Shown here: positions 28,217 through 37,745 of the stretch, one piece after another
How positions within the stretch are numbered: position 1 is the stretch's first letter
Layout of the letters: each line of letters begins with the position of its first letter
Assembly: GCA_905221605.1 (NCBI GenBank)
Contig: CAJNDS010001224.1
Span: 1,375,556-1,439,555, forward strand
Length of the DNA stretch: 64,000 nt
Direction: 5' to 3'
Source of the DNA: Symbiodinium natans
Lineage: Eukaryota; Sar; Dinophyceae; Suessiales; Symbiodiniaceae
Translations under genes and position numbers: made by a program
Notes under the pieces: generated by a model
Databases searched by the model: none
What the model saw: only the letters and a program-made list of their open reading frames with translations
What the model was told of the DNA's origin: nothing

Positions 28217-28394
28217 CCCGGGACTCCGATACTCCTTATAATTAAGTGAACCTTCTTAAGAGAAATAACGTATAGGAGGGTTCCTTATTATGGTTTGAGG
28301 AGTAAGAAGATTCCTTATCATGGTTTTAAGGAATAAGAGGGTTCATTCTTATGTTTTAAGGAATAGTCCATACTTAAGGGGTATTGGGGTCTCT
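28217..28394 (+). mobile_element. TIR-C element inside a reading frame, 6-bp duplication GGGGAC
   Basis: Ends CCCGGGACTCCGATACTCC and GTATTGGGGTCTCTG are imperfect inverted repeats, with internal TTTAAGGAATA palindromes. GGGGAC flanks both sides (28211-28216 and 28395-28400). Removal of the element plus one flank keeps the frame open. Confidence 0.7.
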
Positions 28395-28400
28395 GGGGAC

Positions 28401-28494
28401 ACGAGCTGACCTTGCAGAAGCGGGCAGCTGCACTTCCCCTCTTCATGGCCTCGCGCCACGTGTGGTTGCAGGAGTTCCTTACATCTCTTTACGT
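28401..28494 (+). CDS. Exon 2 of 3 joined segments, unknown protein
   Basis: The frame HELTLQKRAAALPLFMASRH then VWLQEFLTSL joins in frame on both sides when the flanking elements and one copy of each duplication are removed. Confidence 0.6.
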
Positions 28495-28600
28495 CTTAGT
28501 AGCTGAGTGAGTACACTTTATACACTTTTTTGGGACACTCTAGCCCCTATAGAACTGAAAGTGTACGCTTTTTTGGGGCTTCATGAACTCAGCAACCAAG
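28495..28600 (+). mobile_element. Introner-like TIR element, 4-bp duplication ACGT
   Basis: Ends CTTAGTAGCTGAGT and ACTCAGCAACCAAG are inverted repeats. ACGT flanks both sides (28491-28494 and 28601-28604). The arrangement matches the element at 8606-8716. A second copy of the inner sequence (GAACTGAAAGT(T/G)TAC...GAACTCAGCAAC) lies at 50855-50930. Confidence 0.75.
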
Positions 28601-28604
28601 ACGT

Positions 28605-28790
28605 TGAGGAGGGTTTCTGCAAGGCTTGGTTGCGATTTAAGGGTTTAGAGCTCGAAAGGGTTAGGGGCATGTTTCGATGGCTTCACGGTTGCTGGCTTAG
28701 TGGCTCCTTCTTCCGACGGTGGGAGGTTCAGACTATTTATCAAAGCTGGGATAAAGGGGGAGTCGCCACAGTCACCAATGCGGCAATATG
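28605..28790 (+). CDS. Exon 3 of 3 joined segments, unknown protein
   Basis: The frame EEGFCKAWLRFKGLELERVR, GMFRWLHGCWLSGSFFRRWE, then VQTIYQSWDKGGVATVTNAA ends at GTCAGT (28791), which is the tip of a TIR-G element. Many aromatic and basic residues. No family is recognised. Confidence 0.6.
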
Positions 28791-28984
28791 GTCAGTTCTC
28801 TAAACTGCGGCACTCTCTTCTCCCTTTCATAATACAGGCCCAAAAGGGAACGTTCTTTCGTTGAGCAGGGGTCGAAAAGCACCCTAAACCCTAAACCCTA
28901 AACCATGGAGCCGCACAGCAGCGCTGCAAGGCAGCCGTCGTGGGAATCTGCATCTCCCATGGCCCCTTGACTCCTTGGATGTGT

Positions 28985-29135
28985 ACTTGGAGGTTCGGGG
29001 TTTAGGGTTTAGGGTTTAGGGTTTAGGATAACTGTACTTAGAACTGTACTTTTAAGCCCCTTAAGTGCCCTAATATGGTTACAAGTACAGTTATAAGTAC
29101 AGTTATAGTTGGTGAATAAGTACCATGAACCTCCA
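28985..29135. mobile_element. TIR-B element split by a telomeric tract
   Basis: CTTGGAGGTTC is followed at once by about 32 bp of TTTAGGG, then TTAGGATAACTGTACTTAG...GTACCATGAACCTCC. The tract replaced the FTCATGGGTAG-equivalent part of the left arm, so it arrived after the element. A second TIR-B element (29287-29390) lies downstream of another tract. Confidence 0.7.
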
Positions 29136-29529
29136 GGTAAGCTGTTCGGAATGAGCGCCCGTAGAGCCCAATCCCCTCATTTGCGGAAGATGCCTTAAAT
29201 CATGGGTTCAGGTTCAGGGTTTAGGGTTTAGGGTTCAGGGTTCAGGGTTCAGGGTTTAGGGTTTAGGGTTTAGGGTTTAGGGAATTCATGGGTAGTTACA
29301 AGTAGGTTCATAAGTATGGAAACTGTGCTTGTAACCCTAGTTCGGGTACTTAAAACCCTGCTTACATCTACCCATGAACCTCCAAGTGGAAGGGTTCACC
29401 TTGCTGCAAGGTCGAGTGCGGCTGAGGGTTGAGGTTTAGGGTTAAGGGTTAAGGGTTTAGACCCTAACCCTAAACTGTCTTAGGGCTCTCAGTCAGGGAA
29501 CCAGGGCCTCCCCCCCATTGCCACTTTAG

Positions 29530-29603
29530 GAATCTGTGACAAAGAGTGTGGCCAGGCAGACGTCAGACCCACTAACTTATCCCAGAGACTCCAAGACTGC
29601 TGA
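29530..29603 (+). CDS. Candidate exon, unknown protein
   Basis: Pyrimidine-rich acceptor CCATTGCCACTTTAG. The frame GICDKECGQADVRPTNLSQR then LQDC reaches a stop at 29601. A TIR-C element begins at about 29580, so the last codons may be element sequence. Confidence 0.35.
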
Positions 29604-29777
29604 AGCAAGGCCCTATTCCTCAAACCATAAAAAGGAACCCTCGTATATTTACGGGAATATTGCTTAATTAAGGGGTATTGGAAGGCCGAAACCCTAAACC
29701 ATCAACCCTAAACCCCAAGCCCTAAACCCTAAACCCTAAACCCTTTAAGAAACAAAAGCGAAACTGCCTCTTTGCAG

Positions 29778-29850
29778 CGCCAAGCCCCACGTGACGCCGC
29801 TTCAGGCTACTTGTGGGTGCTGAAGGCGGGCGAGCAGGGTCTAAAGCCAG
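29778..29850 (+). CDS. Internal exon with a possible GC donor
   Basis: Acceptor CTGCCTCTTTGCAG. The frame RQAPRDAASGYLWVLKAGEQ then GLKP ends at CCAG|GCTTGG; GC donors occur in dinoflagellates. Confidence 0.4.
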
Positions 29851-29859
29851 GCTTGGGGT

Positions 29860-29938
29860 TTAGGGTTTAGGGTTTAGGGTTTAGGGTCTAGGGTCTAGGG
29901 TCTAGGGTTTAGGGTTTAGGGTTTAGGGTTTAGGGTTT
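29860..29938 (+). repeat. Interstitial telomeric array with TCTAGGG variants
   Basis: About 11 heptamers, three consecutive ones carrying the same T-to-C change, which indicates local copying of a variant unit. Confidence 0.95.
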
Positions 29939-30214
29939 GGGTGCTATGGGTCCGGAGATTGAAAGTTTGAGCGTTTTGAGCCTTGAGCGCGCGTCGCGGC
30001 CTTGGTCACAAGCGTGGAGAGCTTGAAGCCTTCGACGTCGAGAGAGCTTCGAGTTCGAAGCACATGGGTGGCTGCCAAAATGATGATCCCTTTTGGGGTA
30101 GCCTAGATAGTAGGTGCCGTATTAAAAATAGGGATCCATAAAAAGGGACCACCATTTTGGGAACTACCCACATGGGAGTCCGAGAATTGCAATCCCTAAA
30201 CCCTAAACCCCGAG

Positions 30215-30255
30215 CTGACTCCAAGATTGACACACAGCTGTTGTTCGATGGGTTG
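30215..30255 (+). CDS. Internal exon next to repeat K
   Basis: Acceptor CCCCGAG. The frame DSKIDTQLLFDGL ends at GTAGTC, the left edge of repeat K (30242-30390). A further exon after K (30385-30449) reads DVTALARGSFRTSKQDRIES up to a TIR-C element. Confidence 0.4.
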
Positions 30256-30560
30256 GTAGTCTCTTTAAGTAGGGCTTCTGTTTTGTAGGGGCAGATATTG
30301 GGGTTCTTCTTAGGGAATCTAAAACCTACATTAAGGTATAAGGGGACCAGATAAAGAGGCCACCGGCCTTTATAACACTGTTACTCTTTGGACGTCACTG
30401 CTCTAGCGCGCGGCAGTTTTAGAACCTCAAAGCAGGATCGGATTGAGAGTTCCCAGAGACCCAGAACCTCTGAATTCAGGAGTATACCTTAAACTATCTC
30501 GGTGTCCTTCGCCTTAGCATGATTTAAGGTCTATTCCTTACTTAAGGGAACTGGGGCTCT

Positions 30561-30881
30561 TTGGTCAAAGGGTCATGGGCCATGGGGGTGGCGACCCCAT
30601 GTGCCGCCTGTTTGCGGCCACAAAACATACAAAACAAACCCCAAAACACGAAAAACACTGTCTGGCTATATTCTGGTGCTCGGTTGGTGCTCGAAAGGGT
30701 GCTTCGGGGAACGGGCGGGGAACGGGCGAGGAACGGACGAGGAACGGGCGAGGAACCAAAATTTTCAAGGACCTGTGGTCTGCCCCTGGCACAAAAAATC
30801 AAAAATCCATTTTTCCTACCACTCGTTCTTGACAGACTTGTATCAGTCTGTTCAGATGGAAAGTGTACACACATAGCCTGA
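30561..30881. other. Open region with 11-bp tandem repeat, coding status unclear
   Basis: Contains four copies of GAACGGGCGAG at about 30714-30757. Several frames on both strands stay open for 75-110 codons, which is expected from the repeat composition. I do not choose one. Confidence 0.3.
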
Positions 30882-31225
30882 CACCCTACACCCTAAACCC
30901 TAAACTCTTGACCTGTGTTTCATCCCCAAAGCCGGTATACTGCGATTGGCCATGAAGAGGTTGACGGGGGGGGTTCAAGCAAGCACCTGACGCCACCGCT
31001 GCACACCGCGTCCGTGCTCCGCGTTCCCCACCCCCCCCCCCCCTCTGCCACGGTCTCCCCGCAACCGAACCCCAAACCCCAAGCATGAAAGCTGAACCCC
31101 AACTAAACCCAGCACAAACCACCAGGCAGAGAGGGAAACCCGAAGCCCAAACCTAAATCCCAACCAAACCCTAAGGCCTGAAGCCGAAACGCTCCAGGTA
31201 TAGTGGTACACCCTAAACTTAGGCC

Positions 31226-31302
31226 CCAAACCCTAAACCCTAAACCCTAAACCCTAAACCCTAAACCCTAAACCCTAAACCCTAAACCCTAAACCCTAAA
31301 CC
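31226..31302 (-). repeat. Interstitial telomeric array (CCCTAAA)n, 11 copies
   Basis: Perfect units immediately upstream of the exon at 31320. Confidence 0.95.
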
Positions 31303-31319
31303 CACGTGTCAATTCCCAG

Positions 31320-31412
31320 TGGTTGAGAGTTGTTCCTGGAGGGAGCGAGTGAGGCACCGAGTGCCTCTACGAGTGCCTCTCGGGGTTGATTCAGCTCTTT
31401 CATGCCTCGAGA
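31320..31412 (+). CDS. Internal exon, Arg/Val-rich unknown protein
   Basis: Acceptor CAATTCCCAG behind a telomeric array; donor telomeric GTTTAGGG at 31413. The frame VESCSWRERVRHRVPLRVPL then GVDSALSCLE leaves phase 1. Confidence 0.45.
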
Positions 31413-31473
31413 GTTTAGGGTTTAGGGTTTAGGGCCAAAGTTTGGGGTTTAGGGTTTAGGGTTTAGGGTTTAG

Positions 31474-31628
31474 GCCATATCAGTCCGGCTGCAAAAAGGG
31501 TTATGGCCTACTTCCCATCCCTAGTCCAATTTGTTGTCGTCATGTTGTCATACGTTCAATCCGTCAGACAAAGCTCCTAGCACGTGAAAGCACCATAAAA
31601 TGTTGGAGGCCCAAGTCATTCGGAAACC
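31474..31628 (+). CDS. Internal exon, basic unknown protein
   Basis: Starts at telomeric TTTAG|G (31472-31473). About 51 codons are open: PYQSGCKKGYGLLPIPSPIC, CRHVVIRSIRQTKLLAREST, then IKCWRPKSFGNP, up to a C-rich telomeric tract. Telomeric repeats bound both ends. Confidence 0.5.
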
Positions 31629-31660
31629 CCCTAAACCCTAAAACCTAAACCCTAAACCAG

Positions 31661-31742
31661 CCTGGATGAAGGACTATGCTTTGGCCATGTCGACCATCGG
31701 CATCCGCATCCTCGTCTTGGCTCAACGCCCAGAGTGCTTCAC
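31661..31742 (+). CDS. Internal exon, hydrophobic unknown segment
   Basis: Acceptor is the end of a C-rich telomeric tract (CCCTAAACCAG); donor GTGAGG at 31743. The frame WMKDYALAMSTIGIRILVLA then QRPECFT leaves phase 2. A partly membrane-like segment. Confidence 0.5.
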
Positions 31743-31855
31743 GTGAGGGTCTTGCCAGGAGAGGGCCAACTCCCTAAACCCAAAGGGTTTAGGGTGTAGG
31801 GTTTAGGGTTCAAGCCCAAACCAAGAACCCTGAACCCCAAACCCTGCTGTCCCAG

Positions 31856-31938
31856 AAAGCTGGAAAGCCGTGGGGAAGTTTCTAGTTCTTCGCAATCCGA
31901 CCACTGAACCCCGCTGTGCTGTGGCTAGTCGGGTGGCC
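31856..31938 (+). CDS. Candidate exon, unknown protein
   Basis: Acceptor TGCTGTCCCAG. The frame SWKAVGKFLVLRNPTTEPRC then AVASRVAT runs to a telomeric tract. Confidence 0.35.
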
Positions 31939-32061
31939 ACCCTAAACCCTAAACCCTAAACCCTAATCCCCTATAACCCGAAAACCCTAAAACCCTAAAA
32001 CCCTAAAACCCTAAACCCTGCTGTTGGCTGGGACTTTAGGGGTTTGCGGTCTCGGGCTGCT

Positions 32062-32088
32062 CAGGGGAATCGCCCCCCGATTCCCCTG
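32062..32088. other. Perfect 11-bp stem hairpin
   Basis: CAGGGGAATCG, 5-base C loop, CGATTCCCCTG. No gene context makes it a terminator. Confidence 0.5.
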
Positions 32089-32629
32089 CAAAGACGTGCC
32101 CGGGCCCCCCTCCCCTTACTTCAGTAACTAGGTAGTCCATTGGGATATTTCATATTTTGAGGGTTTAGGGTTTAGGGTTTAGGGTTTAGGGAGGCTCATA
32201 TTCAGGAAAAGTTTTAGGGGGGCTTGAAGGGCCATCCTGAGGGAATTTATGTCTTAAACCCTAAAACCCTATAGACTATAGGCCCTGCAGAGCCCTAAAG
32301 CCTGAGTTTGGGGTTTAGGGTTTAGGGTTAGAGAGCGAGAGCGCGAGCAGAGGGAGCTCCAGCCCAATACCCCCTCAATTAGAGCACATGGGCAGTCTAC
32401 TTGGAGGTTCATGGGTTACATATTGCCACTGTTGAAAGTCTACTTATACCCTACTTAGGGGACTTAGGGGCCTTATCAGTACAGTTATAATTAGGGTCAT
32501 AAGTACCCTGAACCTCCAAGTCAGTTTGTTCAGGATAAGGGCCCCTGTAAGGCTGAAAAGGTATCTTCATTAAGGCGTTCATGGCATCTGAATCAAGAGA
32601 TGGTAGCTTCTCTGCGGCAATGGCCAAGG

Positions 32630-32842
32630 TTCATGGGTAGATAAAAACAAGAGGGTTATAAGTGCCCTAATCAGTGTTATAAGCATAGTTACCATACCTA
32701 AAACCCTGCTTCTAACTACCCGTAGATACCCTGAACCCTAAACCTTAAACCCTAAACCCTAAACCCTAAACCCTAAACCCTAAACCCTAATCAGGGTTAT
32801 GAGTACAGTTACCATGTATAACTACCCCTAAACCTCCAAGTT
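32630..32842. mobile_element. TIR-B element split by a telomeric array
   Basis: AAGGTTCATGGGTAGAT begins the element. After AACTACCCGTAGATACC a (CCCTAAA)n tract of about 60 bp intervenes, then TCAGGGTTATGAGTACAG and AACTACCCCTAAACCTCC complete a TIR-B copy. Confidence 0.65.
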
Positions 32843-32858
32843 GCCAAGGTTCCCTTAG

Positions 32859-32905
32859 GTTGGGCCGTCGTCCTCTACTTCCAGAATGGCGAGGCCTGCC
32901 ATGTG
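32859..32905 (+). CDS. Exon segment interrupted by a TIR-J element, unknown protein
   Basis: Acceptor TCCCTTAG. The frame WAVVLYFQNGEACHV joins directly to HLGDCRPKSALVSAAGLRNL at 33003 when 32906-32996 and one CATGTG are removed. Confidence 0.55.
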
Positions 32906-32996
32906 GGAGTTTACGAAAATAGGGGACCCCTAGCCTAAATAGTAGGATTCCCTTATGACAAGGACCCGAATAGGGTATCCCTACTTTCGGAAACCT
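32906..32996. mobile_element. TIR-J element, 91 bp, 6-bp duplication CATGTG
   Basis: GGAGTTTACGAAAATAGGGG on the left pairs with TACTTTCGGAAACCTCC on the right. CATGTG flanks both sides (32900-32905 and 32997-33002). No AG lies at the right boundary, so removal by ordinary splicing is not obvious. Related pieces are at 30078-30180, 34160-34235 and 50205-50280. Confidence 0.75.
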
Positions 32997-33002
32997 CCAT
33001 GT

Positions 33003-33066
33003 GCACTTGGGTGATTGTCGCCCAAAAAGTGCGTTGGTTTCCGCCGCAGGGCTCAGAAATCTCTGT
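33003..33066 (+). CDS. Exon segment continuing 32859-32905
   Basis: The frame HLGDCRPKSALVSAAGLRNL then CT continues the upstream segment and runs into C-rich telomeric repeats. Confidence 0.5.
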
Positions 33067-33214
33067 ACCCTAAACCCCAACCCTAAACCCTAAACACCAA
33101 GCCCTAAACCCTAAACCCTTTCTGGGCCGGGGAGTTTGGTTTTTAAATTCGCGTCCAGCCTGTGGCCAGGGCGCATGGGTGGCCTGCATCGCGCTGGTTA
33201 TTGCAGGTCCCGGG

Positions 33215-33367
33215 CAGGGTTTAGGGTTTAGGGTTTAGGGTTTAGGGTTTAGGGTTTAGGGTTTAGGGTCTAGGGTTTAGGGTTTAGGGTTTAGGGTTTA
33301 GGGTTTAGGGTTTAGGGTTTAGCGTTTAGGGTTTAGGGTTTAGGGTTTAGGGTTTAGGGTTTAGGGT
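33215..33367 (+). repeat. Longest G-rich interstitial telomeric array, about 22 copies
   Basis: Near-perfect TTTAGGG with single TCTAGGG and TTTAGCG variants. An inverted C-rich array lies at 33515-33608. The exon-like frame AIAQASDAMCLMTP follows directly and ends at TAG 33409. Confidence 0.95.
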
Positions 33368-33918
33368 TGCAATTGCTCAAGCCAGCGATGCCATGTGCCT
33401 TATGACTCCCTAGGGCACGGCATCACGTCACGTTTGCGGAAGTGGGCCGTGCGAGTCGTCGACTTGATGTTGTAGCAAAGGTCTTTCTTGCGGGCTCCTA
33501 ACTTATGTAAACCTAAACCCTAAACCCTAAACCCTAAACCCTGAACCCCAAACCCTGAACCCTAAACCCTAAACCCTAAACCCTAAACCCTAAACTAACC
33601 CTAAACCTTCAAGCCATATTCCGTTGTTGGCCTACACTTAACTTAAAGGTCCAGGAAGCCTACAGGTTCGAGTTCTAGCCGGAAAGCCCTCACTCCATAC
33701 ACCTTTTGCGGTGTGTGAGTGCATGTGTGTACATCTACATATAATATGTATATATACATAAACGTACATATCTCAAAATAAATGTACACATATAAATATT
33801 CATACATTTATATATACCTATATACACATACATACGTACATATATATATATATGTACATATATATATATATATATGCACATATACACATATATAATAGGT
33901 ATAAGGACCCGTTTCAAG

Positions 33919-34017
33919 GAGCCTTTCTTGGCTGCCTCGCCTGTGCCCACATGAACGAGCTCACCAAAGCCGCGGCCATCATCCAGCTGCTGGGGGCCCC
34001 AGGGGATGTTTGGGACT

Positions 34018-34020
<3 letters not shown>
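33919..34020 (+). CDS. Exon, Ala/Leu-rich unknown protein
   Basis: Acceptor CGTTTCAAG|G after a TA microsatellite (33735-33890). The frame AFLGCLACAHMNELTKAAAI then IQLLGAPGDVWDF ends at a G(28) run. Confidence 0.45.
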
Positions 34021-34050
<30 letters not shown>

Positions 34051-34268
34051 TTAGGGTTTTAGGGTTTTTTTTTTTTTTTTTGTGTTGTCCGGGTTTTTCG
34101 GGTTTTTCGAGTTTTTAGGGTTTTTAGGGGTTTTAGGGTTTTTAGACACCTGATGTAGGCCCCCCAAACAGTAGGGTTCCCTCATAAGGACCTCAACAAG
34201 GTACCGCTAAATTCAGAAACCCCCACTTCGTCCCCAAGACTTCACAGCACCCAACCCCTAAACCCTAC

Positions 34269-34448
34269 ATGTTTTCATTCAACCCTGAAAAACGAAACTT
34301 CCTCCAAGAAGTAGACTTACACGTGGTGCCTCCCCAGACTCATAAAATGCTCGCAAAATCGTGGAAACGTGTGGACATGATAGCCCGGAGGTTCAGCACG
34401 GACAGCAATCAAAGCCACAACCAAGCGTCCAAAACGCCATCAGAATGA
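34269..34448 (+). CDS. Complete small ORF, basic unknown protein
   Basis: ATG to TGA, 59 codons: MFSFNPEKRNFLQEVDLHVV, PPQTHKMLAKSWKRVDMIAR, then RFSTDSNQSHNQASKTPSE. It starts just after a C-rich telomeric fragment. It could be a first exon or a short gene; no domain is recognised. Confidence 0.45.
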   Translation: MFSFNPEKRNFLQEVDLHVVPPQTHKMLAKSWKRVDMIARRFSTDSNQSHNQASKTPSE

Positions 34449-34531
34449 CTTGCTCAAACTGTTATAAAATCTTAAAGGCCCAGCAGCCCAAGATGCAAAC
34501 CGCCTAAACCCTAAACCCTAAACCCCTAAAG

Positions 34532-34642
34532 GTCCTGCGAGTGTGTGCTGGGCACTCCACTGCTGTTTCTGGGGCCGCTGGGGGTGCTCGCGACGCTTGT
34601 CTGCTCTGCCAGATCTCCCAAAAGAACATCCCTTACATTTAG
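34532..34642 (+). CDS. Candidate terminal exon
   Basis: Acceptor CCCCTAAAG. The frame VLRVCAGHSTAVSGAAGGAR then DACLLCQISQKNIPYI stops at TAG, which is the first TTTAGGG of the next array, so the telomeric tract itself may supply the stop or a splice site. Confidence 0.4.
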   Translation, partial: VLRVCAGHSTAVSGAAGGARDACLLCQISQKNIPYI

Positions 34643-34890
34643 GGTTTAGGGTTTTAGGGTGTTAGCGTTTTAGGATTTAGGGTTTTAGGGTTTTAGGGTT
34701 TTGGGGCTTTAGGGTTTTAGGGTTTTAGGGTTTTAGGGCTTTAGGGTTTTAGGGTTTTAGGGTTTTAGGGTTTTAGTGTTTTAGGGTTTTAGGGTTTTAG
34801 GGTTTTAGGGTTTTAGGGTTTTAGGGTTTTAGGGTTTTAGGGTTTAGGAGGTTAGGGTTTTAGGAGTTTAGGGTTTAGGGTTTAAGGTTA
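34640..34890 (+). repeat. Variant telomere-like array TTTTAGGG (8-mer)
   Basis: About 28 units, mainly octamers instead of heptamers. This is the largest pure block of a variant unit in the window. Confidence 0.9.
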
Positions 34891-34919
34891 AGACCAGGAT
34901 TGCCTGTATTGTCTGAGAG

Positions 34920-35110
34920 AGGGGTTGGGAATTGTTTTTGTGAATTATTTGTGATTTGCCTGTGATCGGCAAGTGTGATTTTTGTTTGAATCAGGATTTG
35001 GCAGGTCCTGGCTATGCGATTTCGGTGTGAATTGTTTGTGATTTATTTGTGTTTTATTTGTGATTTATTTGTTTTTTTTGTGATTTGTTTGTGACTTGGT
35101 TTTGTGATGT
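34920..35110. repeat. TGTGATTTGTT-type low-complexity DNA
   Basis: Degenerate repeats of TTTGTGATTTATT. It is followed by G-rich low-complexity DNA at 35200-35400. No gene is supported from 34.9 to 36.4 kb. Confidence 0.75.
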
Positions 35111-35399
35111 TTCGGTGTTCCGTGTGTGGTGTGTTTTCGTTTTTTGTGATGTTATGGGTGTGTGTTTGGAGTATTGCACTGCCTCAACAGATCGCATGGC
35201 CCAAGAGGGGAGGGGTGGCGCGGGGGGAGGTGGGGGGGCGGTGGGGCGGGGTGCGCCATGGGTTTGGGACCCCAGACCCTTTCAAGGAACCGTGCGAGGG
35301 GGAGGGGGGGCGGGGTGCGGGGGGGCGTGGGGGGTGTTGGGGGGGTGTGGGGCGTGGGGCAGGGGCGGGCGGGGGGTGGGGGAGGGGGGGGGGGAGCGG

Positions 35400-35665
35400 C
35401 CGGGACACTTTTTCACACTTTTTTCACACTTTTTTCACACTTGTTTCACACTTTTTTCACACTTTTTTCACACTTGTTTCACACTTTTTTCACACTTTTT
35501 TCACACTTTTACCAAGCCCTCCGCCCCCACCAGCACAAGCCCTCACAAGCCCACACCGGGGAGCGCGCGTGCGCGGCCTCACAAAAGTGTGAAAAAAGTG
35601 TCCCGGCACCCTAGCACACCCCTCATGCCCTGCCCCCCAAAAGTGTGAAAAAAGTGTTCCGGCCG
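35400..35665. repeat. CACTTTTTTCACA minisatellite with inverted outlying copies
   Basis: Nine to ten 12-13 bp units at 35406-35515. GGCCGGGACACTTTTTCACAC on the left is mirrored by GTGTGAAAAAAGTGTCCCGGC at 35586 and again at 35643, so the region can fold into a long hairpin. Confidence 0.85.
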
Positions 35666-36495
35666 CCACCCGCCCCCACCACCCCCCGAAGCTGGGAAGG
35701 CTTAAGAGGGGGTAGGCTTGGCCTGGCCTGGCCTATACCTTTACAGGCCAAGCCAGCTGAAGGCGCACTAACAGCCAATAGCTGCAGCTGAAGAGCTGCG
35801 CCCCAACACCCCAGACTCCGCACAGAAACACACAAACCTCAACCATAAACATCGTGGACCCTCAAAGCAAAATGCCTATCCCTGTAGCCCTAGCCCTGCA
35901 ACCTGGCTGCAACCCTTAAGCCCGAGCAGCAGGAAAGCAATATTGGACTAATCATCATTAATAATCCTTCACCAACGGATTATCAATGTTTCGCATTTAT
36001 TCTACACTTTTATTTCAGACGGAAGGAGAGATGGTCACAGATTTTTCACACATTTTTCACACTTATTTTACACTTCAGTGAGCTCTCCGAATCTCCTGGG
36101 AACACTTATTTCAATCTTTGTTCACACATTCGGATCATACACATTTCACACTTTTTTTACAAAATAGTTATTTGGTGATTTCCAGCCTATATGGGGGAGT
36201 CCTGGTCACAAGTTTAAGGGATCCTAAATTGGAGAACTACCCATCTGGGTGTTCCGCTGGGCGGCTGGGATGTCACGGGCCAAGCAAAGAACCCCCCCCC
36301 CCCCCCTTTTCGGGTTTAGGATTGAGGGTTTAGGGATAGTAGGACCCAGGGTAGGCCCTTCTTCACCATTTGTAAGGGTTCAAGTTCCCTTACAAGCCCC
36401 CTTACACCAAAAAGGTGCACCCGCTTGATGTTTAGGTACTTTTTTCCCGAAAGCATCGCGAAGGGTTCTTCCGTGCGGAGCCCCCTGACACAACA

Positions 36496-36714
36496 ACATA
36501 GACTGAAGTGCATAGAGTGAAGTGCATAGAGTGAAGTGCATAGAGTGAAGTGCATAGAGTGAAGTGCATAGAGTGAAGTGCATAGAGTGAAGTGCATAGA
36601 GTGAAGTGCATAGAGTGAAGTACATAGAGTGAAGTGCATAGAGTGAAGTGCATAGAGTGAAGTGCATAGAGTGAAGTGCATAGAGTGAATTGCATAGAGT
36701 GAATTGCATAGAGT
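36496..36714. repeat. 14-bp tandem repeat AGTGAAGTGCATAG, about 15 copies
   Basis: Nearly identical units. Because 14 is not a multiple of 3, all three minus frames give the same repeating peptide and stay open; these are not genes. Confidence 0.95.
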
Positions 36715-36837
36715 TTAGTAATCAGTGAATACAAATTTCTAGTTTTACGTAGACTTTACTACCCAGTCCTAGATTTCTAAATTAAAATTACTCTTTCTAA
36801 GGCGGCGGGCTGGGTTGACATCGCCAATCGGGATTGC

Positions 36838-37280
36838 AACCCTCTGCGGGTTTCGGCGTGGTCGCGGTGCTAAAACCGTCGTTTTTTTACGTTTCTTGAT
36901 TTGCGCGGACAACCCTCTGCGGGTTTCGGCGTGGTCGCGGTGCCAAAACCGTCGTTTTTTTACGTTTCTTTGTGTCCGCGGACAACCCTCTGCGGGTGAT
37001 CGCCGGGTCGCGGTGCTAAAACCGTCGTTTTTGGAACTTTTTTCCGTGGCCGCAGACAACCCTCTGCGGGTTTCGGCGTTGGCGCGGTGCCAAAACCATC
37101 GTGTTTTGGCCTTTTTTGACAAACAAACGTAACCCCTCTGCGGGTTTCGGCGTTGGCGCGGTGCCAAAACCCTCGTGTTTTTGCGTTTCTTGACATGCAA
37201 ACGTAACCCCTCTGCGGGTTTTCGCGTGGTCGCGGTGCTAAAACCGTAGTGTTTTTGCGTTTTTTGCATTTGTTTTTCGA
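36838..37280. repeat. 73-74 bp tandem repeat, 6 copies
   Basis: Units begin AACCCTCTGCGGGTTTCGGC and contain GCGGTGCTAAAACCGTCGT. Starts are at 36838, 36911, 36984, 37058, 37131 and 37205. Confidence 0.95.
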
Positions 37281-37745
37281 CTTGTGTAGTACAGACGTAG
37301 TACGCCGTGGACTTCCGTGGCTGGAAAATCGAGTTTTGTAGTACAAATGTAGTACGCAGGGGACGCCCGGAGCTTCCGTGGCTGGAAAGTCGATTTTTGT
37401 AGTACAAACGTAGTACGCCGCGGACACGCGGAGCTTCCGTAGCTGGAATGTCGACTTTTGTAGTACAGACGTATAGTACGCCGGGGACGCCCGGAGCTTC
37501 GTGGCTGGAAAGTCGACCTTTGTAGCGCAAACGTAGTACGCCGCGGACACGCGGAGCTTCCGTAGCTGGAATGTCGACTTTTGTAGTACAGACGTATAGT
37601 ACGCCGGGGACGCCCGGAGCTTCCGTGGCTGGAAAGTCGACTTTTTGTAGTACTCACGTAGTACGCCGCGCACACGCGGAGCTTCCGTGGCTGGAAAGTC
37701 GACTTTTTGTAGTACAGACGTATAGTACGCCGCGGACGCCCTGGG
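37281..37745. repeat. 61-62 bp tandem repeat, 8 copies
   Basis: Units contain TTGTAGTACAGACGTAGTAC, GGACGCCCGGAGCTTCCG and GGCTGGAAAGTCGAC. They directly follow the 73-bp array. Two subtypes alternate (ACACGCGGAGC and GACGCCCGGAGC). Confidence 0.95.

Noticed and set aside
35085-35648. 187- and 162-codon ORFs
   Set aside because: They run through G-rich low-complexity DNA and the CACTTTTTTCACA minisatellite; all three frames are open.
36316-36734. Three overlapping ORFs with a repeated Tyr/Leu/His peptide
   Set aside because: Created by the 14-bp satellite, which reads identically in all frames.
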